Positions 8,954 through 16,725 of a DNA stretch of 64,000 nt are shown here, in pieces (position 1 is the first letter of the stretch; each line of letters begins with the position of its first letter). This DNA comes from Anaerolineaceae bacterium oral taxon 439 (GTDB lineage Bacteria > Chloroflexota > Anaerolineae > Anaerolineales > Anaerolineaceae). The notes under the pieces were generated by a model that saw only the letters and a list, made by a program, of their open reading frames with translations, ran no database searches and was not told where the DNA came from. The stretch is taken from NCBI GenBank assembly GCA_001717545.1, contig CP017039.1:1860001-1924000 (forward strand), written 5' to 3'. The position numbers were made by a program, and so were the translations under genes.

Positions 8954-9062
8954 CGGGCCTGGTGACAAAAAGTTGAACTGTGGAGTCCAATAAATCATGA
9001 AGCATACAAGAAAGCAAATATACGCAAGTCCCTTTGCCAACTGCCCGATTCTTTTCAAAAGC

Positions 9063-9761
9063 TCAGTTATCCATCAATGCGCCAGGGTCGAGTTTATACC
9101 CGACCATGCGCTCGGTCAGGATGATTTTCGGTTTTGAAGGATCTTTTTCGAGCGCTTTACGGAGCCATTGAATATGGACCTCGAGCGTGCGCATGTCTTC
9201 AGTAAAGTCGGTTTCCCAGACGCTTCGGAAAATATCACAGCGCTGGATAACCTGGCCCTGCTGTTCAAGAAAGAGCTCAAGAATTTTCGAAAGAATCGGC
9301 GTCAATCCGGTAACTCTTCCGTTCATGGAGACGGCGCGGCTTTTTGGATTGTAGATCAACCGGCCGATTCGCCTTGCGTTCGGATCAGTCAGCGAAAGGA
9401 CCAAGTTGATCTGATTCAAGAGAGATTGAATTTTAAACGGAAGGGTCATGACGACATCGGCCTTTTTGGAGATTTTCTTATCTTTCAAGGTATCGTCGAT
9501 GATCAGGATGACGCGGAGCGTGGGGGCGGTTTGCTTGATGCGGTAGATGATCCGGTTGCTGACCGTTCGCAGTGACGCAGCGTCTATCAGGATCAGAATC
9601 GGATCCACTTCTTCTATCTTCTGAATTGCCGCCGATCCGGTCGCCGCGATTTCTACGTCGAAACCCTTTTGGATCAGGCTCAGAAAAAAGGAAGGATGGT
9701 TTGTCTGTTTCCCTTCGATCAGGACAATTTTCCCGGGATGTTTTGTTTTTCGATCCGTCAT
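9063..9761 (-). CDS. OmpR/PhoB-type DNA-binding protein with degenerate receiver domain
   Basis: 232 residues: a receiver-like domain (about 10-125) and an OmpR winged helix (about 140-230, with RTLEVHIQWLRKALEKDP and ILTERMVGYKL). The candidate phospho-acceptor Asp60 (LILIDAAS) and Lys110 (TLPFK) are present, but the usual pair of acidic residues after the first beta strand is reduced to a single Glu (KIVLIEGKQ). Phosphorylation and magnesium binding may therefore be weak or lost. No histidine kinase gene is next to it, which also points to an orphan, possibly phosphorylation-independent regulator. A long leader of about 180 nt separates it from the likely promoter. Confidence 0.85.
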   Translation of the reverse strand: MTDRKTKHPGKIVLIEGKQTNHPSFFLSLIQKGFDVEIAATGSAAIQKIEEVDPILILIDAASLRTVSNRIIYRIKQTAPTLRVILIIDDTLKDKKISKKADVVMTLPFKIQSLLNQINLVLSLTDPNARRIGRLIYNPKSRAVSMNGRVTGLTPILSKILELFLEQQGQVIQRCDIFRSVWETDFTEDMRTLEVHIQWLRKALEKDPSKPKIILTERMVGYKLDPGALMDN

Positions 9762-9943
9762 TAGCGTTTTGCACCCTGTAATCGTCAGGACCTGTCTCGC
9801 GCGTCCGTTTTTTCTTCTGAGCTGGGATTGAGGACCGGTTCCATAGCAAATTTAAGCACGAAGTCAGTATGTTCGCCGAGATCGACCGTGCCGATGATAC
9901 CTTCACGGCGAACGTCCCGCTAAAAAAATCAATTAATTTTTAA

Positions 9944-9972
9944 ATTATACATCCTATCGATAAATCTACAAA
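9944..9972 (-). promoter_or_regulatory. Probable promoter for the OmpR-type gene
   Basis: On the minus strand a TATAAT box (9949-9944) is preceded at 17 bp by TTTGTA (9972-9967), a weak -35. Transcription would run to the gene starting at 9761, leaving a leader of about 180 nt. The stretch 9973-10136 holds no recognised feature. Confidence 0.45.
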
Positions 9973-10136
9973 GTCCAAGCGAGATTTAACGAAAAAGGAT
10001 GCGCCTCTAAAACAATTGTACTTGAAGCTTGGCCAGCTGTATATAGGGATTTTGGGTTAAATCGATTTGAGGCGGAAAATGGGGCGATCCAATAATCGGA
10101 TCGATCGTGGCAGATTATGTCCATATTGTTCGAAAA

Positions 10137-10190
10137 ATTAATTATCAAACCCCCGAAGACCATTGAGCCTTCGGGGGTTTGATAATTAAT
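10137..10190 (-). terminator. Rho-independent terminator after secF
   Basis: A perfect 22-bp stem (10137-10158 with 10169-10190) around a 10-nt loop. On the minus strand the stem ends in a T-rich run (TTAATTTTTCG). It lies 21 nt past the secF stop. The AT-rich outer part makes it one of the longest perfect stems in the window. Confidence 0.9.
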
Positions 10191-10211
10191 AAGCGCAATT
10201 TATGGAGCGGA

Positions 10212-11138
10212 TCAGGCTTCGGCCCGTTTTCCGCCCTTTCCCCAACTCTTCCAATCCTCTTTTTCCCAGACGACGAGAAGCGGCGCAGCGATAAAGATCG
10301 ATGAATACGTACCCATCAGCAGGCCGACGAGCAGGATAATCGAGAAATCACGGAGCGAAGCGCCGCCAAGGAGCGCCAGCGCCAGGAGCATGAACTCGGA
10401 CGTCATCAGCTGCGTATTGATCGAGCGTTCGAGCGTCTGAACGATCGAATGATTCACGAGCGTTTCGTAGTCGATCCCGCGTAGCAGCCGCGTATTTTCG
10501 CGGATGCGGTCGAATACGACGATTTTATCCTGCACCGAGAAACCGATCACGGTCAGCAGCGCCGTCAGCGTCAGCGACGTAAACTGCCAGCCCCAGAATT
10601 GCCCGAGCGCGGCGAGCGAAAGCACGATCAGAATGTCATGAACCATCGCCATCACAGCGCAGATCCCATAACGGAAGCTGTTCGGAATCGTTCGGAACGC
10701 GAACCAGATGTAGAGAATGACGGCGATCGCGGCGGCGAGGACAGCTAATCCTGCGCGCCCGGTGACTTCCTGCCCAATCGACGGCCCAACCGTGCTGACC
10801 GAGAATTGCAGCGCGTCCGGGTCCTGATTGTATTTTTCAGCGATGAAGTCCGTATAAGCTTCGATCTGATCGGTATCGAGCGCCGGCGCGCGGACGATTG
10901 CGTTCGTGTCGCCGGAGTTAACGACGGTTCCGTCGATCCCATATTCAATCGTCGCCGCTTCGAGTTCTTCCCGTTCCGGACGGGTTCCCTCGGCGAAGCT
11001 GAGCTCCATTAAGGTTCCGCCGGTAAAATCGATCCCCATCGGCAGGCCTTTGACCGCAAGAACGATTAATCCGGGCAGGATCAACAGCAATGAGAAGGCG
11101 AAAAACCAATAGCGTTTAGAGAGAATGTCGATTTTCAT
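10212..11138 (-). CDS. secF: Protein translocase subunit SecF
   Basis: 308 residues, the usual length for SecF. An N-terminal helix is followed by the periplasmic P1-like region with GIDFTGGTLMELSFAEG and a membrane half containing GFSVQDKIVVFDRIRENTR and SINTQLMTSEFMLLALALLG, both characteristic of SecF. Together with SecD it forms the proton-driven SecDF complex that aids late steps of Sec export and release of exported proteins. It is 13 bp downstream of secD, in the same operon, and ends at a strong terminator. The Ala- and charged-rich C-terminal tail is short. Confidence 0.97.
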   Translation of the reverse strand: MKIDILSKRYWFFAFSLLLILPGLIVLAVKGLPMGIDFTGGTLMELSFAEGTRPEREELEAATIEYGIDGTVVNSGDTNAIVRAPALDTDQIEAYTDFIAEKYNQDPDALQFSVSTVGPSIGQEVTGRAGLAVLAAAIAVILYIWFAFRTIPNSFRYGICAVMAMVHDILIVLSLAALGQFWGWQFTSLTLTALLTVIGFSVQDKIVVFDRIRENTRLLRGIDYETLVNHSIVQTLERSINTQLMTSEFMLLALALLGGASLRDFSIILLVGLLMGTYSSIFIAAPLLVVWEKEDWKSWGKGGKRAEA

Positions 11139-11151
11139 GTTTTACCTCCTC

Positions 11152-12585
11152 TTAGAGTCCAAATACTTTTGTCTTGACGTCCGCTTCGTCTTTCACCGAA
11201 CGCGTGAAATAATACAGGAGCGTTCTCGTGACCAGATAACTCGAAAGAAGTGAGATGACTACGCCGATCATCAGCGAAACGGCGAAGCCCTTAACAACGG
11301 TCGCCCCGAACGAAGAACCGAAATAGAAAAGAATTGCAGCGGTGATCAACGTCGCGATATTCGAATCACGGATCGAACTCCAGGCCTTTGTCCAACACAT
11401 TGAGGCGGCATGCTGAACCGATCGTCCGTCGCGGAGTTCCTCTTTCAACCGTTCGAACATGAGAATATTCGAGTCGAACGCTGAACCGGTCGTCAGCAGG
11501 AAGCCGGCGATACCCGCGAGTGAGAGGGTAACCGGGATCAGTTTATAAACCGCGAGCGTTACCAGACCATAAAAAACGATCGTCAGGATTGCGACAAGGC
11601 CGGGCAGACGATAGTAAATCAGCATGAATAAACAGGCGATCGCTAAACCGATCAATCCAGCGATCAGGCTTTTTCGCAGCGAATCTTCGCCGAGCGACGC
11701 GCCGATCATCTTGTATTCGACGATTTTCAGCGGGACCGGAAGCGCGCCGTATTTGAGCTGAACGGCTAAGGCGTTAGCGGAGTCAATCGTAAAATTGCCG
11801 GTGATCATGCCGGCGCCGTCGGTAATCGCCGAATTGATTCGCGGACTGGAGATGACTTTCCCGTCAAGGACGATTGTCAGGAAACGATTGATATTATTCG
11901 TCGTAAAGTCGCCGAAAATTTTCGCGCCCTCGTCTTTGAGCTCGAAAGTTACGACCGGAGTCGTCGCGTTCATCATCTCGACACCGACGGTTTTGATATC
12001 CGAACCTGTCAGGACCGTATGATAAATTGTTTCATTTTCGTCCGCTTCTTCGACTTCGGTTTCCGTGGTTTCGTTCATCATTTTGTCCGCAGAACCCGTT
12101 TCTTCTTCGGAAGTTTCGTCCGTCTCAGCGTTCATATCCGCGGCTTTATCGGCCGCAGCTGTGATATCGGTCTTAATCGGGTCGCCCTCGTTGAACGCCT
12201 TATCACCGGTATCAACGAATTCGAGAAGCCCGGTTCCCTTGAGCGTCCCGAGAACTTCGTCGGTATCGGTAACGCCCGGGAATTCAGCGATAATTCGCGA
12301 ATCGCCGGCGATCTGGAAAACGACTTCACTGACGCCGAGGCCGTTGCTTCGGTTTTCGAGAATCGTGCGTGCGGTTTCCATCTGTTCAGCGCTGACGGCG
12401 ACGCCGGGTTCGACGTCGGCTTCAAGTAAGACTTGCATCCCGCCTTGAAGATCTAACCCGAGATAAAGGTTTCCGGTCCGTTCCAGCCTCCCGATTTTCA
12501 ATCCTTTTTCGCGGGGAATATCAATAAATACAGCCAAAGCCGCGATGACGAGGATGATGACGAGGTTTACAATGGGTTTCTTCAT
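11152..12585 (-). CDS. secD: Protein translocase subunit SecD
   Basis: 477 residues. The first helix is followed by the D1 motif LGLDLQGGMQVLLEAD, a large extracytoplasmic domain, and the membrane half with AGIAGFLLTTGSAFDSNILMFERLKEELRDG. One clear oddity is an acidic, low-complexity stretch around residues 146-186 (Glu, Asp, Thr, Ala, Met rich) inside the extracytoplasmic domain, likely a flexible insertion. AAGGA lies before the ATG and a TATAAT box about 75 bp upstream. It works with SecF, encoded 13 bp downstream. Confidence 0.97.
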   Translation of the reverse strand: MKKPIVNLVIILVIAALAVFIDIPREKGLKIGRLERTGNLYLGLDLQGGMQVLLEADVEPGVAVSAEQMETARTILENRSNGLGVSEVVFQIAGDSRIIAEFPGVTDTDEVLGTLKGTGLLEFVDTGDKAFNEGDPIKTDITAAADKAADMNAETDETSEEETGSADKMMNETTETEVEEADENETIYHTVLTGSDIKTVGVEMMNATTPVVTFELKDEGAKIFGDFTTNNINRFLTIVLDGKVISSPRINSAITDGAGMITGNFTIDSANALAVQLKYGALPVPLKIVEYKMIGASLGEDSLRKSLIAGLIGLAIACLFMLIYYRLPGLVAILTIVFYGLVTLAVYKLIPVTLSLAGIAGFLLTTGSAFDSNILMFERLKEELRDGRSVQHAASMCWTKAWSSIRDSNIATLITAAILFYFGSSFGATVVKGFAVSLMIGVVISLLSSYLVTRTLLYYFTRSVKDEADVKTKVFGL

Positions 12586-12658
12586 ATTGTTCCTTGCTTT
12601 CTCCTTGGTTTTGCTTGCCCCTTGCTCCGAATGAACGAAATGGGCAACACAAGCACAT

Positions 12659-12664
12659 ATTATA
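12659..12664 (-). promoter_or_regulatory. Probable -10 box of the secDF promoter
   Basis: TATAAT on the minus strand (12664-12659), about 75 bp before the secD start. No convincing -35 box. The rest of the 12586-12758 gap carries nothing else I can identify. Confidence 0.45.
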
Positions 12665-12758
12665 CATCAATTCATATGATTTACGCTGAAATTCTTCCGG
12701 AATCCACTTGAAGGCGGAGGATTCGGATAAGGACGGCGGTCCAGCCGGACGGAGGAAA

Positions 12759-13505
12759 CTAATTATCGAGGTCGTCGACGTATTCGAGCGCGAACGGAAT
12801 CTGGTAGTAGACTTTGCGCGTTTGCGGAACGACGCCGGGTTCGGATGAACAGATTTGGAAAACGACGACGGTCATGTCCTGCCGCGGACGATTTTCGTCA
12901 AGATGAATCGCCTGATAAAGGATCAGGTTAGCGATCTCCTGCGCGGACGGATTGTAATTATCTTCCAGGATGGATAGCAGGTGCAACGAGACATCCCATT
13001 CATAACCGCCGCTACTGCCGGCCTGAAAGACGCCGTCAGAGGCCGCAATCAGGATTGTTCCGGGCGCGATTCTGATTTCATTAATAGTCGGACTTTGATG
13101 CGCGGCGGCGCCGAGCGGAAGCGAATCGTTGCTCCATTCATGAATGTCTTCGTTCCGATAGATGTAAATCGGGTGGGGATTATTGCGGCTGACGACGATC
13201 GTCTCGGTGCTCAGGTCAAGCGACATCAGGACGACCTCAGCCTGCCCCTTTCCCATGAAGAGCGTATAAAGATGATCCGAAGCGGCGCGCAGCGCGACGC
13301 TGTCGCGAACGCCGTCGAAGATGGAATCGCTGATTTTCTTGGAGCATTGATTGGAAACGCGTTTGTCCGGTACGCCATTGAGCTGTCCATCGCTCAGGAT
13401 CGCGGAATAACCGCTTCCACGCGGACGTTCGATAAGCTCGAACGTTTCGCTGTTCTCTACTCGGCCATATTGGGCGATTTTAGCGATGCCGACTTTTAGC
13501 TCCAT
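12759..13505 (-). CDS. SpoIIE-type (PP2C-like) serine/threonine phosphatase domain protein
   Basis: 248 residues consisting almost only of a SpoIIE-like phosphatase domain. Metal-binding motifs are visible: AILSDGQ near residue 36, AASDGVFQAG near residue 157, and RPRQDMTVVVFQ near residue 210. The middle part SLDLSTETIVVSRNNPHPIY fits the family. These enzymes dephosphorylate anti-anti-sigma factors or act in similar partner-switching or signalling pathways. No such partner and no sensory domain is encoded here, so the input is unknown. The start ATG at 13505 has only a weak ribosome site. It is upstream of secDF on the same strand but separated by 173 bp. Confidence 0.85.
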   Translation of the reverse strand: MELKVGIAKIAQYGRVENSETFELIERPRGSGYSAILSDGQLNGVPDKRVSNQCSKKISDSIFDGVRDSVALRAASDHLYTLFMGKGQAEVVLMSLDLSTETIVVSRNNPHPIYIYRNEDIHEWSNDSLPLGAAAHQSPTINEIRIAPGTILIAASDGVFQAGSSGGYEWDVSLHLLSILEDNYNPSAQEIANLILYQAIHLDENRPRQDMTVVVFQICSSEPGVVPQTRKVYYQIPFALEYVDDLDN

Positions 13506-13582
13506 ACTTGCTAATTGTACACGAAAATTTGTGATTCGGTTTTAAATTTGTCTGTTCTTTAGCCTGTTTTGAAAAATGTGTG

Positions 13583-13598
13583 AGTTGTCAAAGTAAAT
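13583..13598. repeat. 16-bp dispersed repeat, copy 2
   Basis: Second copy of AGTTGTCAAAGTAAAT (first at 8938-8953). It lies 25 bp before the perfect inverted repeat at 13623-13672 and about 100 bp before the transposase remnant, so it could be or lie near the left end of the element. Confidence 0.5.
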
Positions 13599-13622
13599 GC
13601 AATCAGGGCCGAATCTGCCGCC

Positions 13623-13672
13623 GGTCGGCTGGCCTGTCTACAAGTGATCTGATGTAGACAGGCCAGCCGACC
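13623..13672. repeat. Perfect 20-bp inverted repeat with 10-bp spacer
   Basis: 13623-13642 is the exact reverse complement of 13653-13672; the spacer is AGTGATCTGA. It is GC-rich, has no T-run, and sits 27 bp before the transposase remnant. Its perfection contrasts with the decayed gene beside it. It may be part of the element's regulatory region or a separate palindromic repeat. Confidence 0.8.
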
Positions 13673-13698
13673 AACCGCATACAGATGGATGAAGCATT

Positions 13699-14497
13699 AT
13701 GACGCTACGCAAGAATCTCTGCGAGATTTCTGACATAGACCTGAAAGTCATCCGAATCAGTATACATGAGGAAAAGCTCAAGCTGATTCATAACATGCGA
13801 AAACGAAATCCTCATACCAGATTCGTCGTATTCTGGGTGAAACTGCGCCAGACGAGGATATATCCGAACCATTACTGGCCTGTATCGCATCCTCCGCAAA
13901 GCAGAGAAATGGCCAACAAGGTGAAGAATCCAAAGTATGTCCCTAAAACGTACGAGCAGATACTATATCCGGGGCAACGCGTTCAAATTGACATTAAGCA
14001 CAACTCTGCTGCTTGCCTTGTTTCCAATTTGATCGGAAGTAAAGAGTACCGATATCGATGGATATTCTCGTTTCCGCTACGTTGAGGGCTTTGACGAGTA
14101 CCTTTTCCTCTGCTATCTTCCAGGAGAATACGCTTAAAACCCTCAAATTCAAGGTTGAATGCGTTCAAACCGATAACGGTTCCGAATTCACAAACCGATT
14201 TACCTCTAATCGCGATCGTCCCACACTGTTTGAGCAGCTGCTTAAACAGCGTGGCATCCAACACAAGCTCATTCGCCCTTATAACCCAAGGCACAACGGT
14301 AAGGCTGAACGCTCTCATCGCAAAGATAATGAGTGCTTTTATGCAACTCAACGTTTCAAATGGTTAACGGATTTTAAGAAACAATTGAAGGTTCACAATC
14401 GCTGATATAACAATTTCCCCACGAGCCCACTCAACTGGCTCTCCCCTCTTAGTATCTTAAGATTCTTCTTTCAAACTTGCAACATACAATTGATAAA
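13699..14497 (+). pseudogene. Broken IS481-like DDE transposase
   Basis: Pieces of one transposase are spread over all three frames. VVFWVKLRQ is followed by RGYIRTITGLYRILRKAEK in another frame, then KVKNPKYVPKTYEQILYPGQ, then YSRFRYVEGFDEYLFLCYLP in a third frame, then VECVQTDNGSEFTNRF and GIQHKLIRPYNPRHNGKAER. A TGA (near 14403) interrupts HNR-YNNFP close to the end. The first Asp (GQRVQIDIKH), the second (QTDNG) and the Glu (NGKAER) of the DDE triad are still recognisable. At least four frameshifts and one stop mean no active enzyme can be made. The N-terminal HTH region also seems shortened. Confidence 0.85.
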
Positions 14498-14579
14498 CAA
14501 CCATTATTCTAAACAAGTAAGCCTGTCAATTATGAGGAAACTCACATATTTTTCCACCTGCTTGCTCCTGAGGTTCTGG

Positions 14580-14762
14580 CGTGAACTACCACTGTATTCA
14601 GATTTTGGTCCTGACAGAATTTTCGCAAGAGCCGGCGTCATGAAGACAAGGGGCCTGATCGCTACGTCCACGACAGAGCTGATGCGCAAAATGAAAAGAA
14701 TCGGATTGATCGAGAGCACAGCGGGGAGACGCAAATACCGATTCACTGAACCGGCAAGCTGA
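14580..14762 (+). pseudogene. Winged-helix fragment, probably the 3' end of a lost gene
   Basis: The frame open to 14762 ends in IATSTTELMRKMKRIGLIES and GRRKYRF, which looks like the C-terminal winged helix often found in Fic-type or AAA-type regulatory proteins. Upstream in the same frame the sequence has no start with a ribosome site and soon runs into the transposase remnant. I read it as the tail of a gene cut off by the insertion element. The family is uncertain. Confidence 0.4.
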
Positions 14763-14802
14763 TATCGAACCGCGCGCAAAAATCACGCATTTCGCGCTGA
14801 CC

Positions 14803-14831
14803 TTTGCAATTTCCCCGAAATCGCATATAAT
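14803..14831 (+). promoter_or_regulatory. Probable promoter of tRNA-Pro
   Basis: TTTGCA (14803-14808), a 17-bp spacer and TATAAT (14826-14831), ending 13 bp before the tRNA. Spacing is ideal for a sigma-70 type promoter. Confidence 0.65.
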
Positions 14832-14844
14832 TCATCACGTTGTT

Positions 14845-14919
14845 CGGGGCGTGGCTCAGCCCGGATAGAGTGCACGGTTCGGGTCCGTGAGGTCGGCGGT
14901 TCAAATCCGCCCGCCCCGA
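14845..14919 (+). tRNA. tRNA-Pro (anticodon CGG)
   Basis: A complete cloverleaf of 75 nt can be folded by eye. Acceptor CGGGGCG pairs with CGCCCCG, the D stem is GCTC/GAGT, the anticodon stem CACGG/CCGTG encloses TTCGGGT, and the T arm is GGCGG-TTCAAAT-CCGCC. The anticodon CGG reads CCG codons, frequent in the GC-rich genes here; G follows the anticodon as is normal for tRNA-Pro. The 3' CCA is not encoded. Confidence 0.95.
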
Positions 14920-14941
14920 CAAAATAAAAATCCCGATATAG

Positions 14942-14968
14942 ATTCCGCAATTGCGGAATTTATTATTT
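14942..14968 (+). terminator. Probable terminator after tRNA-Pro
   Basis: ATTCCGCAATTGCGGAAT (14942-14959) is a perfect palindrome forming a 7-bp stem with an AATT loop, followed by TTATTATTTT. It lies 22 nt past the tRNA. The remainder of 14969-15105 has no recognised feature. Confidence 0.65.
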
Positions 14969-15105
14969 TCCGCAGCTCCCGCTCAACCGTCCTCATTACA
15001 TCAGGATCAATGTCATTGAATCGACATGCTTTTCATCCGTTGTCGGCCGTTGATTGTTTGGCAATCCAGCGCTTATGTTAAAATCAACTTATCGGAGGTC
15101 GGTAA

Positions 15106-15219
15106 ATGAAAAATCGGCGTTGGCAGCCTGCCATCGAAAAGCGCCCCGAGCGGATTCAGGATCTGGCAAACGCCGTAATCCCATTTTCAAAATCGAACGC
15201 CATTCCTGAATCTCTTTGA
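15106..15219 (+). CDS. Small ORF (37 codons) with strong ribosome site; possible leader peptide
   Basis: ATG at 15106 is preceded by GGAGG at 7 nt. The 37-residue product begins MKNRRWQPAIEKRPERIQ and has no recognised domain, signal or membrane segment. It ends 61 bp before the aminohydrolase start, which has its own strong ribosome site. It could be a short leader peptide, the shortened start of a lost gene, or chance. Only the ribosome site and position support it. Confidence 0.3.
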   Translation: MKNRRWQPAIEKRPERIQDLANAVIPFSKSNAIPESL

Positions 15220-15280
15220 CGGAACCGTTTGCGGCAACATCAGCAAAAGAAAGCGTAAGTATTTCAAGGAGGATTCCCAT

Positions 15281-16642
15281 ATGCTAATCTATAACGCAAC
15301 CCTCGTGACCTGGGAGACAGAAAACCGGGTGATTCCCAACTACGCAGTCCGGATCGACGGAAAAACGATCCGCGAAATCGGATCATCCGCCGAGCTGCTC
15401 GCGAAGTATCCGTCCGAAGAAAAAATCGACGCCGAAGAAAAAATCGTCATGCCGGGTCAAATCTGCGCCCATACGCATTTTTACGGCGCATTCTCCCGCG
15501 GCATGGCGATCCCCGGACGACCCGCTAAGGATTTTCCGGAAATTCTCAATAACCTGTGGTATAAGCTTGACCGCGCGCTCGACCCGGAAAGCGTCCGGCT
15601 TTCCGCCGAGTTGCTGACAGTAAACGCCGTCCGGAACGGCTGTACCGCCCTCTTCGATCACCATGCCTCGCCCGACGCAATCGACGGTTCGCTTGACGTT
15701 ATTGAAGACGTTATCGATAAAAGCGGGATCCGCGCCGCTTTATGCTACGAAGTGACCGATCGGAACGGGAAAGACGGCGCGAAAGCCGGAATCCGCGAAA
15801 ACGTCCGCTTCCTGACCAGGCTCAAGAACGGCGGGGACCTCGACGGACGTCTCGGCGGCTTATTCGGAATCCATGCCTGCCTGAGCGTCGACGACGATAC
15901 GCTGGCGGACTGCGCCGCGTCGAACCCCGGAGATTTCGGCTTCCATATCCACGTCGGCGAATCGCAGGAAGACGAATGGGACAGCCTGTATCGAACCGGA
16001 AAGCGCTGTATCCAGCGCCTGTACGATAACGGGATCCTTAACGAAAAAACGATCATCGCCCACGCCGTCCATGTCGACGTCGCTGAAATGGAGATGATCC
16101 GCGAAAAGAAATGCTGGGTGTCGCATCAGCCTCGATCCAACATGAACAACGCGGTCGGCGCGGCGCAGGTTGAATCGATGATGCGGATGGGGATTCCGGT
16201 CTGCCTCGGGAACGACGGGTTTACGTTCGACATGTGGAGTGAATGGAAAACGGCGTACTATCTTCAGAAAGTCGTCCATCGCGATCCGCGCCGCATGGGC
16301 GGATACGACGTCCAGCAGATGGGGATTTATAATAACGCGGCGCTCGCGGGTCAGGCGTTCGGTTTCGGCGAATCGTTCGGAAAGCTCGTCCCCGGCGCGC
16401 CAGCCGACCTGATCTTCGTCGATTTCCATCCGTTCACCGCGTTCAGCGCCGGAAATATCCCCTGGCATATTATTTTCGGCATGAGTGAAAGCATGATTAC
16501 CGATACGATCGTCGCGGGAAAATTCCTGATGAAGAATCGTGAACTGACGACGCTCGACGAGAAAGAAATCGTCGCGCGCGCACTGCGAAAATATCCGCAG
16601 GTCTGGGAGAAATTCAACCGCCTCCATGAGGCGGCCGCTTAG
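15281..16642 (+). CDS. ssnA: SsnA-type putative aminohydrolase (amidohydrolase superfamily)
   Basis: 453 residues, cytoplasmic. Metal ligands of the cytosine-deaminase/chlorohydrolase-like amidohydrolases are visible: CAHTHFYGAFSRGMAIPG (His64 and His66), FHIHVGES, IIAHAVHVD and LGNDGFT. Wording such as VMPGQICAHTHFYGAFSRGM strongly resembles SsnA, an aminohydrolase of the anaerobic purine/urate and selenium-dependent molybdenum hydroxylase gene sets. AAGGAGG lies 8 nt before the ATG. A rho-independent terminator follows, then a molybdenum-cofactor cytidylyltransferase-like gene. This supports a role tied to the molybdenum hydroxylases encoded from 36.7 kb on. The exact substrate is not proven; deamination of a purine breakdown intermediate is the best inference. 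Confidence 0.88.
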   Translation: MLIYNATLVTWETENRVIPNYAVRIDGKTIREIGSSAELLAKYPSEEKIDAEEKIVMPGQICAHTHFYGAFSRGMAIPGRPAKDFPEILNNLWYKLDRALDPESVRLSAELLTVNAVRNGCTALFDHHASPDAIDGSLDVIEDVIDKSGIRAALCYEVTDRNGKDGAKAGIRENVRFLTRLKNGGDLDGRLGGLFGIHACLSVDDDTLADCAASNPGDFGFHIHVGESQEDEWDSLYRTGKRCIQRLYDNGILNEKTIIAHAVHVDVAEMEMIREKKCWVSHQPRSNMNNAVGAAQVESMMRMGIPVCLGNDGFTFDMWSEWKTAYYLQKVVHRDPRRMGGYDVQQMGIYNNAALAGQAFGFGESFGKLVPGAPADLIFVDFHPFTAFSAGNIPWHIIFGMSESMITDTIVAGKFLMKNRELTTLDEKEIVARALRKYPQVWEKFNRLHEAAA

Positions 16643-16661
16643 AAATACGCTTACTTCGACT

Positions 16662-16710
16662 GGACTTGGCGATTTATTACCCCTCCGATATCTCGTCAAG
16701 TCCTTTTTTT
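16662..16710 (+). terminator. Rho-independent terminator between ssnA and the cytidylyltransferase gene
   Basis: 16662-16672 pairs with 16693-16703 (11 bp with one G-T pair, 20-nt loop), followed by seven T (16704-16710). It lies 20 bp past the ssnA stop and ends 15 bp before the next start, so it may attenuate rather than fully block read-through. Confidence 0.75.
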
Positions 16711-16725
16711 ATCAGGCCCTTTCGC

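Larger units (their letters stand above)
13583..14500 (+). mobile_element. Decayed IS481-like insertion sequence remnant
   Basis: The region holds a broken transposase reading frame (13699-14497), a perfect inverted repeat just upstream (13623-13672), and low similarity to neighbouring genes in base use. The outer limits are approximate: the left limit is set at the 16-bp repeat and the right limit near 14500, where the transposase similarity ends. I could not find clean matching terminal inverted repeats or target duplications, which fits an old, eroded copy. Confidence 0.6.

Noticed and set aside
8876-9058. 60-residue minus-strand ORF with one hydrophobic segment after the OmpR-type gene
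   Set aside because: TTG start without ribosome site, overlaps the end of the DUF2344 gene and contains the 16-bp repeat; probably chance.
13583-14762. Possible intact insertion sequence
   Set aside because: The transposase is split over three frames with a stop, and no matching terminal repeats or target duplication were found.
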